64,000 bases of DNA, taken from Azorinus chamasolen (taxonomy: Eukaryota > Mollusca > Bivalvia > Cardiida > Solecurtidae). Positions 33,478 through 43,756 of this stretch are shown piece after piece. Where the stretch lies: NCBI GenBank assembly GCA_963576725.1, contig OY755241.1:77610701-77674700 (forward strand), in the 5' to 3' direction. Position numbers and translations under genes: made by a program. The number at the start of each line of letters is the position of its first letter. Within the stretch, counting starts at the first letter, position 1. The notes beneath the pieces were generated by a model, which saw nothing but the letters and a program-made list of their open reading frames with translations, was not told the origin of the DNA and ran no database searches.

Positions 33478-34140
33478 TATGTACACGTACTACTTGGCTC
33501 CTGTTTGAACGCCGCGTTACTATTTGGCTCCTGATTGAACGCCGCGTTACTCCGCTTCGTATTTGGATCCACGATGTTTGCAAACTACCGCAAAGTCGCG
33601 GATAATGGTTAAACTACGAGCAAGGAACAAAATTTCTTAATAAGGGATTTGCAGATGCAGACCAGTCACTATTTTATAAATACATTATGTTAATAGGGTC
33701 TATGTGACTTCTAGTCAGAAGCCTGCCTCTTGAAACTTGCACAGGAAGCCTACGACCTATCCACTAAGTTATCAGGACGATGTTAATTATGTAGCGCTTT
33801 CAACTAATTTTATTCAAAATTTTGAATATTATAAATCTATTCATTTTATGCTTGGAGATTTCATGAAAAGTGGGTCTGTATAATTTGCATATTAAGTATG
33901 TATATGTACTATTTGGCTCCTGATTGAACACCGCGTTACTATTTGGCTCCTGATCGAACGCCGCGTTTCTCCGCTTCGTATCTGGATCCACGATGTTTGC
34001 AAATAACCGCAAAGTCGCGGATAATGGTTAAACTACGAGCAAGGAACAAAATTTCTTAATAAGGGATTTGCAGATGCAGACCAGTCACTATTTTATAAAT
34101 ACATTATGTTAATAGGGTCTATGTGACTTCTAGTCAGTCG
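33478..34140 (+). repeat. Direct duplication of a ~240-bp unit
   Basis: 33478-33720 and 33902-34140 share TGGCTCCTGATTGAACGCCG, CCGCAAAGTCGCGGATAATG and AAGGGATTTGCAGATGCAGA. Within each, TATTTGGCTCCTGATTGAAC is itself repeated. Confidence 0.8.
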
Positions 34141-34309
34141 CTGTGACTACGACAGCAGTCAAGATCTTCAACACAGTAACCATTTATCCTATGGATATTA
34201 ATTTAACTCCTTTCTCCATGGCTAAAAATCCATATGTCATGATGTCTTTATTTCTTTCAGGAATATTTATGGAGTCAAGTGTTAAAGTATAATATTATGA
34301 CAGTATTAT

Positions 34310-35340
34310 ATTTACATTTGCTTTTGACGGGATTCGAACCAACGATTCGTCACAGTCGCAGCTCTTTCCCCTCGACCACGCTTGGGTCCCAATATATACG
34401 GGTTACATGGTTCTATTTATACGCTACAAAGGGTGTGAAAAGCAACAACGACTTGTGAACGTACATACTTAATATGAAACTTATACAGACCCACTTTTCA
34501 TGAAATCTCCAAGCATAAAATGAATAGATTTAAAGTATTCAAAATTTGGAATAAAATCAGTTGCCAGCGCTACATAATTAACATCGTCCTGATAGCTTAG
34601 TGGATAGGTCGTAGGCTTCCTGTGCTAAGGGCCAAGGGTTTAAATCTCAGTGAAATGTATGTTTTTCTTTTTGCTCCTGTAGGAAGCTTCTGATCAGGGT
34701 CTGCTCTGTTTTCATATGATTATGGTTCTGCAATTTCTGCTATGGATAAAAATCCATGTCATGATGTCTTTATTTCTTTCAGGAATATTTATGGAGTCAA
34801 GTGTTAAAGTATAGTATTATTATGACAGTATTGTTTGTTACTGCAAAAATATGAAAATTTAATTTTCAGGAGATCGGTGCATATCCAGATTCCAGAGGAG
34901 CCCTCTGATCAGGGTCTGCACTCTTTGCCGTTCAAAACACGTATACACTTTCATACTGAATGGACTCAATTGCTAGATACTGATGAACCAATGATGTCAA
35001 CATTCAATGCGTTAATGCCTTTACATGGCGGAGAATATGAATAATGAGAAATGGGATTCAATGCATAACAAGTAAACCGTGTAGACTGAAACTCTGCTTA
35101 TTTACACATATAGCAAGAGGGTGACCGTGAAGAATGCACGTATTATGAGGGGTTATTAATTGACCTCATGGTTATTTATATAAAGAATATGGCATCATAA
35201 ATATAATTATGTTATCCGAATGTTTTACCGACTGACCTGAAAATCAATAGGGGGCATCTACTTGCTATGAACAATCACCCTACTAAGTATGAAGACAGCA
35301 CACACACTATTCATCAAGTTATTTAGCGGACAATTTTGAC
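34310..35340 (-). repeat. Segmental duplication, inverted copy
   Basis: The reverse complement matches the tRNA-like module at 32044, the ~390-bp unit, and the last ~400 bp of the direct copies. With 32.0-33.4 kb it forms a large imperfect inverted repeat around a ~900-bp centre. Confidence 0.8.
34585..34655 (+). mobile_element. tRNA-like SINE module, inverted copy
   Basis: GATAGCTTAGTGGATAGGTC and AAGGGTTTAAATCTCAGTG on the plus strand, matching the minus-strand copies at 31321, 31780 and 33292. Confidence 0.6.
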
Positions 35341-35344
35341 CATC

Positions 35345-35915
35345 CTTTGTACTTAGCAAACTTTTATGACCTAGCTTAGTATTGTATTTTGGGTTCTAAT
35401 ATCAGGGTCAAGGACACCGTTACTAAAACATTTAAAATGGTTCCCGGTCAATAACTTCAGATTCGATAGACCAATTTGACTGGCTAAACTCGGTATTTAG
35501 AAAACTGATTCCCGCTTAATATATGACCCTATTTGTTTCACTTTTTTAATTAGCGAGCTTGCATGAATAAACCTAGCTTGAAAGTGTGTTTTGGGTTCTA
35601 AGGTCAAGGTCTCAGTAACTAAATAATTTTGTAAAACTGAAAACCTGGTTTAGTTGCATTGCCGCGTTTCTTATATGTAAACTTAGCCAAAAATAGAATG
35701 TAGGTTATGGTATGATCTGTTTTAATGTAAGGCCCATCTCATTACTAAGGGTGTATATATGGGGAATTTGGGTCTGGCAGGAGAACTGTCGGAGGTAAGA
35801 GAAAATGATTTAGAGACAGCCTGAAGGCATCGCATCGCTTAAGTCCTTCAACATAGACTTGGATAATTGGGAAACCTTTTGCAATTGACCGAACACTCTG
35901 GCGTAGAGCAAGTAA
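35345..35915. other. Unassigned AT-rich sequence
   Basis: Repeated phrases such as TTGGGTTCTA and AGGTCAAGG occur about 190 bp apart, suggesting an old tandem repeat. No gene is seen. Confidence 0.35.
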
Positions 35916-35919
35916 AACA

Positions 35920-36033
35920 GGTTCCATGCTTATAAAACCTTTTAGTTGAGTATGAGTTCGTTCTCAAGTTTTTGATTGGTCAGATTTGAGAACAAACTCA
36001 GACTCAACTTAAAAGCTTTATAAGCATGGACCT
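35920..36033. repeat. Palindromic MITE family E, second copy
   Basis: GTTCCATGCTTATAAAACC to GCTTTATAAGCATGGACC, lacking the inner part seen at 1066-1243. Confidence 0.75.
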
Positions 36034-36044
36034 AGGATATATTC

Positions 36045-36285
36045 ACCTCAGATGAGTCACGTACCAAATATGCACGAGAAATTCGTGCTGCACGTACAGC
36101 TATGGCTGCTGCGGGCACTTCACTTCAACTATAGTGACCGTCTACAGATGTCCAACCTGTGTACGCTAATTTCATGCCCGGATCGGATGCACCAGTCATC
36201 TCAAGACACACAGACTCCAATCAACTGCGTAAGTCGTGGTCTTTGTCGACGGCAACAGAAGAACATTATTAAATAGGGTGTAAAT
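36045..36285 (+). pseudogene. LINE ORF2 C-terminal fragment (zinc-finger tail), degenerate
   Basis: Plus-strand frame from 36051 reads DESRTKYAREIRAARTAM then two stops. A shifted frame from 36143 reads YRCPTCVR, a stop, then HARIGCTSHLKTHR. The C-x-x-C ... H-x-x-x-H arrangement with A-R-I-G is the known C-terminal finger of many non-LTR retrotransposon ORF2 proteins. At least one frameshift and three stops show it is dead. The orientation is opposite to the LINE at 37-39 kb, so it is a separate insertion. Confidence 0.55.
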
Positions 36286-36289
36286 TGTG

Positions 36290-37000
36290 ATATGGATAAC
36301 ATAAAACAAAAGCAGGTGTGTAGTTTTTCAAATACATATAAAATATTTCTTTCTATCAAAATATAAAACATTTCTTTCTATCAAAATACAAAATACAAAT
36401 ATACTTATAAAAGTGGACCATGTCGGGACTCAAGGAAGCTGTTTGTTGTTAAAATTTGATGTCAATGATTCGTGTGCAATTTACAAATGTTACAACCATC
36501 GGGACCCAGAAAGAAGCACTGTGTTATATATAATGATCATGCATATTATTTAACCGAAATTTTATAATATAACCACGAACACAGATTTTTTAAATCATGA
36601 CAAATTGTATAATCAGGTCTGTATCATGTCACAAACAAATACAGCAGACCCTTATCAGACCCTTATCCTATATGAGCCGTCTATGTTTGCAATGGCGTAG
36701 GAAGGATTCAATCTAATAAAATCAAGAAAATACAAGAAAACTTATTCCTGGGAAAACTAAACCCTAACCCTGTCACAAACAAAGTCTGCTTAAACTCAGG
36801 TAGAGTGACAACATACTTCAATCTTAATAAGATGCAAAGTTACTCGAGGTCTCATCTGGATCCATGCTGTTTGCAAATGTTAAAAGTTGGCAAATTGTGC
36901 AAGGCAGAATAAGGTTTGCCTAAATAAGGTTCCGATTGTGGGGGAAAAATCATAGGGAACAATCGATTCGAGGTATACTAAGTCCATAAGAGAAGAGCGT
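36290..37000. other. AT-rich sequence with a C-like hairpin remnant
   Basis: A short duplicate ATATAAAATATTTCTTTCTA / ATATAAAACATTTCTTTCTA at about 36345-36385. Around 36640-36690 a damaged C hairpin (AAATACAGCAGACCCTTATC ... GAGCCGTCTATGTTTGC). No gene. Confidence 0.4.
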
Positions 37001-37113
37001 ATCTAGGTTACCAGTGTGTTGATTTAACTACACATGTGACCGAGACGCTCGTCAATGACATTCCACTATGTACTACGCGTTGTGTACTATGCACAACAAA
37101 AGCGTGCGTTTGA

Positions 37114-37934
37114 TTAAGAGAACAGTGAATCGGTTTGTATAATTTCGAAATCAGAAATGTATTTGAAAGAGTCTGCGGTTGCAATTGCATAATCCATAAC
37201 TGATTTTTCTCTAAAAGTGTGAGCTCCAATGTTTTTATCTTTGTGCAGCCGACCATTAGCGATAAAAAGGTTATTATTTCTACATATTTCGATTAATCTC
37301 ATACCATTAATATTTGATCTTTTGTCGCAGGAACACATTTCCAGTGGAATGCCTAAGAGTTCGAGGATGGTATGTCTGTCTAGACAGGCTTGGGAATCTG
37401 TGTCTATGCCAAAGACTGACGACAAGTGTGTATCTGAGGGTATATAATCGGAGAGCTGACAAGTTCTTCCGTTTGTATCACCGAGAAGGTATACATATTT
37501 ATAATTTGAACATTTGTCAAATATCTCGTTCTCGAATTCGTCTAAATATTCGTCATTCAAAAAATGCGAGTTTTCGGGAGGTAAATAGATGGCACCCAGA
37601 ATTATGGGTTCGTCTGTATTGCTTAATTCTTTATTTAGTTTTATCCAAAGAATGTATCTAGAATTGTTCGCAATAAGATCAGTATACGGGACTATTTCAT
37701 CTTTTATATAAATGCCAACACCTCCTGACTTTCGTTTATATATTTGTTTTCTATGGTTTGCATAAAATGTACAGCCAGGTAAATCAACTGTGTCTGTATC
37801 ATTTGTGTGTGTTTCTGATACACAGAATATGTCATATTTGCATACAAACTCTACACAATTTGGATAGTCTAAGCGTTTCTTAAGGCCGCACACGTTTAAC
37901 GAACATATATTAACATCTGCAACCGCTTTTCCAG
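37114..37934 (-). pseudogene. Non-LTR retrotransposon ORF2, endonuclease domain only
   Basis: Minus-strand open frame of about 270 codons with an exonuclease-endonuclease-phosphatase fold. Visible motifs in order are S-L-N-x-C-G-L (Asn), V-S-E-T-H-T (catalytic Glu), G-G-V-G-I-Y-I, Y-L-P-P-E-N-S, L-L-G-D-T-N-G-R (Asp/Asn) and S-V-M-D-Y-A-I. It stops right where the terminal S-D-H motif should be (after TDSLFS), so the final catalytic His is missing. No reverse transcriptase follows down to 36.3 kb. The normal role would be nicking target DNA for reverse transcription. ORF1 lies just upstream on the same strand. Confidence 0.8.
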
Positions 37935-37959
37935 ATATCGGACTTTGCCCCCGGAATTC

Positions 37960-39133
37960 CTAACTACCGAAGGTATGCGGCTGAGAAACAGGTTCGTCGA
38001 CATTAGAAGTGTCCCATGGCCGCATCAAGGACGGCTCTACAGTGTTCGAGCGTTGGGTGACCCGCCTTGCTGTGCGCCGTTCCCTACTCGGAGCACGGCC
38101 ACGTTCTCCATGTTGTCGCACCGGCGACCTTGACCTGCGCCTTGGAAGTCGATTCGTTGGGGAAGTGTGCTGCTTACTGTGTAGTTCACGGTCGGATAAT
38201 CCGCTACTGACGGTAGCCGATCCATTTTGTGCACGTGCGAGGTGTATCTGTCCACTTTGTGTATTGACACGGCCAGTGTGGTTTACTCTGCCACCACTGT
38301 GTAACATAATGTTCCAACGGGGAAACTTATCCGCGACTACCTTTCCGTCCTTAACAATTTTGGCAGGATAGGCCATAATGACTTTGCCCTGTGGATTGTC
38401 TTTGCGAATATCTTTGAACTGTGACCAGAGATCCTTTCTGGCGACTGCGATTGGCTTGGGATAGTCACGATTGATGCTAAAACTAGTTCCCTTTAACAGC
38501 TTAGCCTTTGACACAATTAGATCAGTGTCTCTCGTATCGAGGAAATTAGCGATAATAGGTCTGTGTTTGTTCCTTTGGAAGAGACCCAAACGATGGATCC
38601 TCGGTATAGACGGACACGGATCAATCTGCAATTTGTCTCTTAAGAACTGCGAAATGGTTACAGAACAATTCTCATTCAGGTTTTCAGGGAACCCTCCGAA
38701 TATAAGGTTGTTACGGCGACTACGCGCTTCTAGGTCGAGCGTTCTATTCTAGCAGTTCTATGCGTGCCGAGTGACCGTCGACCTTGACCTCTATATCGTC
38801 CAGCTTTGTATGGATGGCTAAACATTTGTCAACTTTCCGTTTCACTCCGTTAATCTCATAGAACAATGCTGAAAGTTTATCATTAACGGAGATATTTTGA
38901 AATTCTAAAGTATCTGGGGATAGAGCAGAGGCACCACTGCCTGTGCTCCATCGAGCTCTCTTTCTCTCCTGGGACCGGACCCAATCTCTTGTGTCACATT
39001 CTTGGGGGGTATAAACAGTGCCGCCATTTTGACCGCTAGTGACGCTAGCTTCTGTATTACGGGTTTCAATTTGTGAGTTCAGAGAGGTAGATACCTGTGT
39101 TTCGCTGACGTCGGAAGGTGAATGCATGACCAT
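37960..39133 (-). pseudogene. Non-LTR retrotransposon ORF1 (coiled coil, RNA-binding), frameshifted
   Basis: Two minus-strand frames make up one ORF1. The N-terminal frame (39133-38744) has a Ser/Thr-rich start, a basic ERKRARW patch and a heptad-like end (DDIEVKVDGHSARIELLE). A stop and frameshift occur at about 38735-38750. The next frame continues with R-R-N-N-L-I-F-G-G, the RNP-like motif of L1-type ORF1 proteins, then PSIPRIHRLG and RPIIANFLDTRDT. It ends in an Arg/Ser-rich tail (SRSPVRQHGERG) at a stop at 37960. L1-type ORF1 proteins bind LINE RNA as trimers. ORF1 and ORF2 frames are separated by under 40 bp. Confidence 0.7.
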
Positions 39134-39257
39134 AGAGTCTGTTTCTACACTATTTCCACTGTTTTCACACTACGAGCCTGTTGTTTTTATGAATTCAATA
39201 AAATTTTCTGAGTGCCAAAATAACCACGTCTTCTTTCAAACAAAACCGGAACCGGAA

Positions 39258-39481
39258 CGTGTTTTCATGCACCTGCAAATAGAGTTGACCCAGATCAGAC
39301 GGATCATGTGCCGTCTGATCGGGGTCTGCTCTGTTTGCTTATGGAAATTTACAGAACTGTTTCTTTAGTTTCTAAAATAACTACAATGTTCCTTCTTCCA
39401 CATTTCATTATAACTATTTTGCCCATGAATATCCAGTAGGTATTGATATTTGGAATAAACATAGAACAGGGGAAGGGTTAA
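39258..39481. repeat. MITE family C, left end missing
   Basis: CGTGTTTTCATGCACCTGC begins within the element next to the LINE 5' side. The hairpin at about 39278-39340 has a damaged apex (CGGATCATGTGCCG). The right end is GGGGAAGGGTTAA. Confidence 0.75.
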
Positions 39482-40125
39482 ACCTTATCTCGCAATTCGA
39501 GACCCGAGTCGCATTTACAAACAGCTTGGAACCAGACACTTAGCTGAGTAGCTGCGTATTTATACCAGATGAGACGTTATGAGGTTCGGTGTTTCACCAG
39601 GATCCAAGCTGTTAAACACTAAGTCAATGGATTCTCAAATAATTGAGATCATTGGTCAATAAATTCTTTAACCCTTTCGGCGCCAAATTTCTATTTGTCG
39701 TCTGTAATCCATTGTTTTGTTAAATCATTCGGTACAATAAGGAAATGAGATAAATAAATACACAATTCAAAGGAATAAACCACATCAAGAACTAGAGATT
39801 GAGACAAAAAGTGAAAGCCCTGAAGGCGGCGTCTGATCTGGGACTGCACTATTTGTCGTGGTGCATTAATGCGATATTGGCGGTGAAAGGATTAAACCTT
39901 GGTCGAATCAAAAGTAGTCAAACTTGCACCAGATACGAATGTATCCCTTAAGCGTAGATCAAAATCTGAGGACTCTGGAAGGAGCTCTCTGATCTGGGTC
40001 TGCAGTGTTTGCTGAACCCACCGATATCAATTTATACCAGCAACTATTTGGACTCCTGCCCCCCCCCCCCCTCCAATCCTCCTCTGCATGAAAACTGGAT
40101 GGTTCCAAAATAGATATGTTCGAGT

Positions 40126-40587
40126 TTACCTCACTCCTTTACTCAAATACGCCTTTCTATGCCATATCAGACAGATTTGACCCTGAACAACCGGCTCCTG
40201 TATGAGCCGTCTGTCCAAGGTGGGCTCTGCTTGCTTTCGATATAATATAGATATGATTTACAGTTTCTGGCATGGCCAAACATTATTGTGACTATGTGCT
40301 ATTAAAACAATTATACAGTATAACCTCTCTTAACCGGAATTCTACTAGATAAGAATTTAGATACTTTTATGCAGGTGGCTGCTTAATGCAGGGTGAAAGT
40401 CATGCAGAAAGCTCCTCTAGGAGCTTTCTGCATGACTTTCACCCTGCATGAAGCTGCCACCTGTCTCCAAGACCGATATTCATACTAAATTTAACGGCCG
40501 GTTAAGAGAGGTTTTACTGTATGTAGTTTAATACAAATTCACATTGTCATTATTTCTTGCATTAACATTCATGGAGTAAAGGGTTAA
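40126..40587. repeat. MITE family C split by an inserted MITE D
   Basis: The C element runs from CTCACTCCTTTACTCAAAT to GGAGTAAAGGGTTAA. Its hairpin (about 40167-40238) has apex GGCTCCTGTATGAGCC. A complete D element (40316-40519) interrupts its AT-rich right part. Confidence 0.8.
40316..40519. repeat. MITE family D, complete, nested
   Basis: Ends CAGTATAACCTCTCTTAACC and GGTTAAGAGAGGTTTTACTG, flanked by duplicated TA (40314-40315, 40520-40521). A perfect inner hairpin GAAAGTCATGCAGAAAGC has apex GCTCCTCTAGGAGC. The Tc1/mariner type is inferred from TA and CAGT. Confidence 0.85.
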
Positions 40588-40821
40588 CCCTTTCCCTCAT
40601 ATAAACGTGTTTTCACGCATTTGCAAACAGAGTAGACCCAGATCAGACGGCTCCTAGATCAGGGTCTACTCTGTTTGCTAATAAAATTTGATATATCTGT
40701 TTATTTGCTTTCTAAAATGTCTACAATGTTCTACCTTCCATATTTCTTTATAACTATTTTGTTAATGAATATTCAGCAGGTATTGAAGTTTGGCCTAAAT
40801 ACAGAACAGGGAAGGGGTTAA
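40584..40821. repeat. MITE family C, sharing a TTAA with its neighbour
   Basis: TTAACCCTTTCCCTCATATA to CAGGGAAGGGGTTAA. Its hairpin lacks the right half of the apex (GGCTCCTAGATCAGGG). The TTAA at 40584-40587 serves both this element and the preceding one. It lies just 3' of the monooxygenase stop codon. Confidence 0.85.
40700..40705 (-). promoter_or_regulatory. Candidate polyadenylation signal for the monooxygenase gene
   Basis: AATAAA on the minus strand, about 200 nt after the stop codon. It falls inside the MITE C at 40584-40821. In AT-rich DNA such a hexamer is common, so the call is weak. Confidence 0.3.
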
Positions 40822-40905
40822 ATAACACGTGAATTAATTGGTTAAAACGATTTTCAAGGAACGGTAAGAAAACGACCCTATGGGTATTTCTAGCTCCTGA
40901 AACAT

Positions 40906-41221
40906 TTAGATACACATGGTGAAAATATAGCTCAACACAACCATCAACATTGCTGGTACCACTCCAATAGCTGAGCTGGTACCCATAACAGCGTATTTAT
41001 CCATCATCAGTTCCATGTCACAGGAATCCAGGGCAGCGTACCAGCTTAATGTCTTATGATCATTGCGCTTTGCGACCTGGAACCTGAAGTACTCGTCAAA
41101 CACACCCGAGTAGCACGGCTTCTGTTTCACTTCTAGTGCGTACAGTTTGCACTCGTGTCTACAGAATCCAGGGGTGCATCTTTCCTTTACCTTGGTCCAT
41201 ACTTCTTTCCTCTCAGGGTGG
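40906..41221 (-). CDS. MOXD1/DBH-like monooxygenase, last exon
   Basis: Acceptor CCATTCAG, then one base completing the codon from the exon at 41656. It reads HPERKEVWTKVKERCTPGFC, a Cys-rich stretch (CRHECKLYALEVKQKPC), DEYFRFQVAKRNDHK, and ends with TSSAIGVVPAMLMVVLSY-IFTMCI and TAA at 40906-40908. The first part fits the C-terminal region after the second copper domain. The last ~24 residues are hydrophobic with small residues before them and no cytoplasmic tail. This is consistent with a GPI-anchor signal or a tail membrane segment, and is more MOXD1-like than soluble DBH. Confidence 0.8.
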
Positions 41222-41655
41222 CTGAATGGAAAAGAGACGAGGGTTGACTTACTTATGCTAATTAATCTAAGTATTCGGACAGTCAAATTTGAGCAAACAG
41301 TGTAGAGTCAGATAAAACAAACTCCTTATAGGATTTTTTTGTTATCGGGGTATTTGCTACTAATATAGCTAAATTTAACTCATTCAATCCGGTACCCTCT
41401 TCCAGCATCTTTAAGCCTTTCATACAATGTTTACAAAGACTTTAAAATACATATATAAACGACGAAAATGGTTAATCTACATGCTGTCATAAACGCCAAA
41501 GGCTTGGCCTACATAAAATTGAAAGGATAAACCTGCTTGCTTGCTTACATACTATTAAGAAAAGGTTTAACCCACTTGGTGGAATAGAATTTAAAGCTTT
41601 AACCTGCATGCTTTCATAGAGTTCAAATATTTAACACTTTTGCTGTTTAACCTAC

Positions 41656-41743
41656 TTGCTGTTATAAAACTCTGCGGCGACACAGTCTCCTATAACGCCC
41701 TCGGCCCAGTCACACGTTGCAACTTCATTGAAGTGAAGACAAG
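41656..41743 (-). CDS. MOXD1/DBH-like monooxygenase, penultimate exon
   Basis: An 88-bp exon with strong acceptor TTTTTTTCAG and donor GTAGGT. With one base from the exon at 44279 it reads S-CLHFNEVATCDWAEG, then VIGDCVAAEFYNS, leaving two bases for the last exon. It contains three Cys, as in the Cys-rich segment after the second copper domain. It is too short for simple ORF detection. Phase agreement on both sides (1+2 and 2+1) is the main support. Confidence 0.75.
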
Positions 41744-42047
41744 CTGAAAAAAATCCCACTATGCTTAAACCTGCTAATACAGTAAACACCCTCTAAACCG
41801 GAATTCTAGTAGAGAAGACTTTAGATACATTTAAGTAGATGGTAGCTTAGTTCAGAATGCAGGTGTGGATCCAGGATTTCAGATTGGGGGGGGGGGGGTT
41901 AGAAATTGTTTTGGAAAGGTGGGGGCGTAGATTTTTATGTTTGATGACATAAATAAATAGTGTGTATGTAATACAGGTTGAAAAAGAGCTTAACTGGGTG
42001 AGGGAAATAAAACACTCCTACTAAATCGTTGTTTTATTAGCTTTTAG

Positions 42048-42250
42048 TAGATACAACGACCACTAAATTACATCAAGTATTTTGTGTTAAAGGCAGGTGG
42101 CTGCTTAAAGCAAGGTGAAAGAAAAGCAGAACGCTCAAGAGGACTATGGGAGCGTTCTGTTTTACTTTCACCTTGCTTTAAGCAGCCACCTGCTCAAAAA
42201 ACCAACTAATTAACACAGTCAAGTGTTCGTTATAGAGAGGTTTTATTTAT
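42048..42250. repeat. MITE family D, inner copy
   Basis: Arms GGCAGGTGGCTGCTTAAAGC and AGCAGAACGCTC ... GGGAGCGTTCTGTTTTAC. The apex is partly duplicated (CTCAAGAGGACTATGGGAGC). Ends are eroded (TAGTAGATACAACGACC ... GAGAGGTTTTATT). Confidence 0.7.
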
Positions 42251-42378
42251 ATAGATATCAAATATTACTAAAAAATGTTTTGGAAATTTTAGGGGGGAGG
42301 GTGTACGCCGTCTCCGCCTCCTCTAAATCCGCACCTGGGACGACAGTCATGCAGAAAACTCCTAGATGAGCTTCTTAC

Positions 42379-42525
42379 TTGAATTTCACCCTGCCATTAT
42401 TCATTTCCCTTCTTACTTGAATTTCACCCTTCCATTAACCCTTTCCCTTCTTATATGAATTTCACCCTTCCATTAACCCTTTCCCTTCTTACATGATTTT
42501 CACCCTGCCATTAACCCTTTCCATT
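42379..42525 (+). repeat. ~39-bp tandem repeat spanning a MITE junction
   Basis: Four units of TTCTTACTTGAATTTCACCC followed by TTCCATTAACCCTTTCCC. Each joins a D inner-arm end (TTTCACCCTGCCA) to a C terminal end (TTAACCCTTTCC). Confidence 0.85.
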
Positions 42526-42755
42526 ACGTAAACGCATTTTTTACACATCGGCAAACAGAGCAGACCCAGACCAGACGGCTCCTACAGGAGCCGTCTGATC
42601 AGAGTCTGCTCTGTTTGCTTATGGTGTAAGTTGATCTGATTCTACAGCTTTTGTCTGTGGCAAATGTCCTGTGTTCATATGCCATTATAAAAAATGTAAT
42701 TGATATTAATGACGTCATTATTTCGTACATTAATATACAATAGGGAAAGGGTTAA
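42511..42755. repeat. MITE family C, complete, inserted in TTAA of a D arm
   Basis: TTAACCCTTTCCATTACG to AGGGAAAGGGTTAA. The hairpin at about 42551-42620 has apex GCTCCTACAGGAGC. Flanks CACCCTGCCA and GCTGCTAGC rejoin to the D-family arm CACCCTGCATTAAGCTGCC, so TTAA was the target. Confidence 0.85.
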
Positions 42756-43229
42756 GCTGCTAGCTATCTCGAGGACAGATATTTATACTAAATTATCGTC
42801 CGGTTAAGAGAGGATTGACTGTATACAGAAGAACCTCTCTAAAGTGAGTACATGTACTTGATATATAAACATAGGTTTTATTCAAAGCAGGTTGTTGCTA
42901 AATACTGTACAGAGATTCAGATAAGATGCGTAAATTCCTTTATTTCTCCGACAAATCCTATTGTGTGACCACTAACACTAAAGTCAGGATTTGGTGGAGA
43001 AATAACGATTCAGTATTTGAGAAAGACCGTTTATCTGTTGTTCTGATACACGTATAAACATATAGATAAAGCTTCTGTAGGAACTTTCTGTGTAACTTTC
43101 GTTCTTCATTGAGCTACCACGTTCTCTTTATTTATAACCCAGAAACCTTTTTTTGAATGGAATAAAATAACACTTTGCTTTCAGATTTATGTATAAACGA
43201 GTATGCAAATGCTTCTATATAAAATGTCA

Positions 43230-43434
43230 ATCTGTTACTCCGTGAATATTCGAGTAAGAAACAATGACATCAAAAATATCCATTGTATTTTTATAATCGC
43301 ACATGAACATGGCAGAAACTGTAGAATAAGGTCTATATTTTTTCATAAGCAAACAGAGACTCAGAAGCCGTCTGATCTGGGTCTATACTGCTTGCAAAGG
43401 CATAGAATGGCGTATGAATGGAGTACACGGTTAG
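43230..43434. repeat. MITE family C, reverse orientation, half apex lost
   Basis: TCTGTTACTCCGTGAATATT to GGAGTACACGGTTAG. Hairpin AAGCAAACAGAGACTC ... GAAGCCGTCTGATCTGGG. Confidence 0.7.
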
Positions 43435-43756
43435 AGAATACAATGAAAGAAGGTTTGCTCTAAAAACCCCGATTTCTATCTAAAAAGGCTTACCCACCCC
43501 ACACCCCTGAATAGCTACCCAACGTTTGATCATTTCCTAAATACTGATGTAATGCCATATTCACAACGGCATAATTAACCAAGAAAAAAACTGTAGATTG
43601 AGTTCTCTACAGGTCATAACAAACATAGCAGGCACTGATCAGGCTGATCTGAGTCTACGCTGTTTGAATAGACGTAAATTTCGTAGTTGTGAGGTAAAGA
43701 CTTAAAAAAGCAAATAGAACAATCGCTATAAGGGCCATCTAATATATATGTGTCTA

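Larger units (their letters stand above)
41780..42824. repeat. Composite MITE D containing further insertions
   Basis: Outer ends are CAGTAAACACCCTCTAAACC (41780) and GGTTAAGAGAGGATTGACTG (42824), with TA flanks. Between the arms lie a G-rich insert (41862-42340) that itself holds a D-type palindrome (42048-42250), and a TTAA element (42511-42755). Outer arms match the 40316-40519 subtype (GGAATTCTAGTAGAGAAGAC). Confidence 0.65.

Noticed and set aside
31321..34655. Functional tRNA genes
   Set aside because: A and B boxes are present but the modules are repeated within larger duplicated units. Without a fold check they fit SINE heads better.
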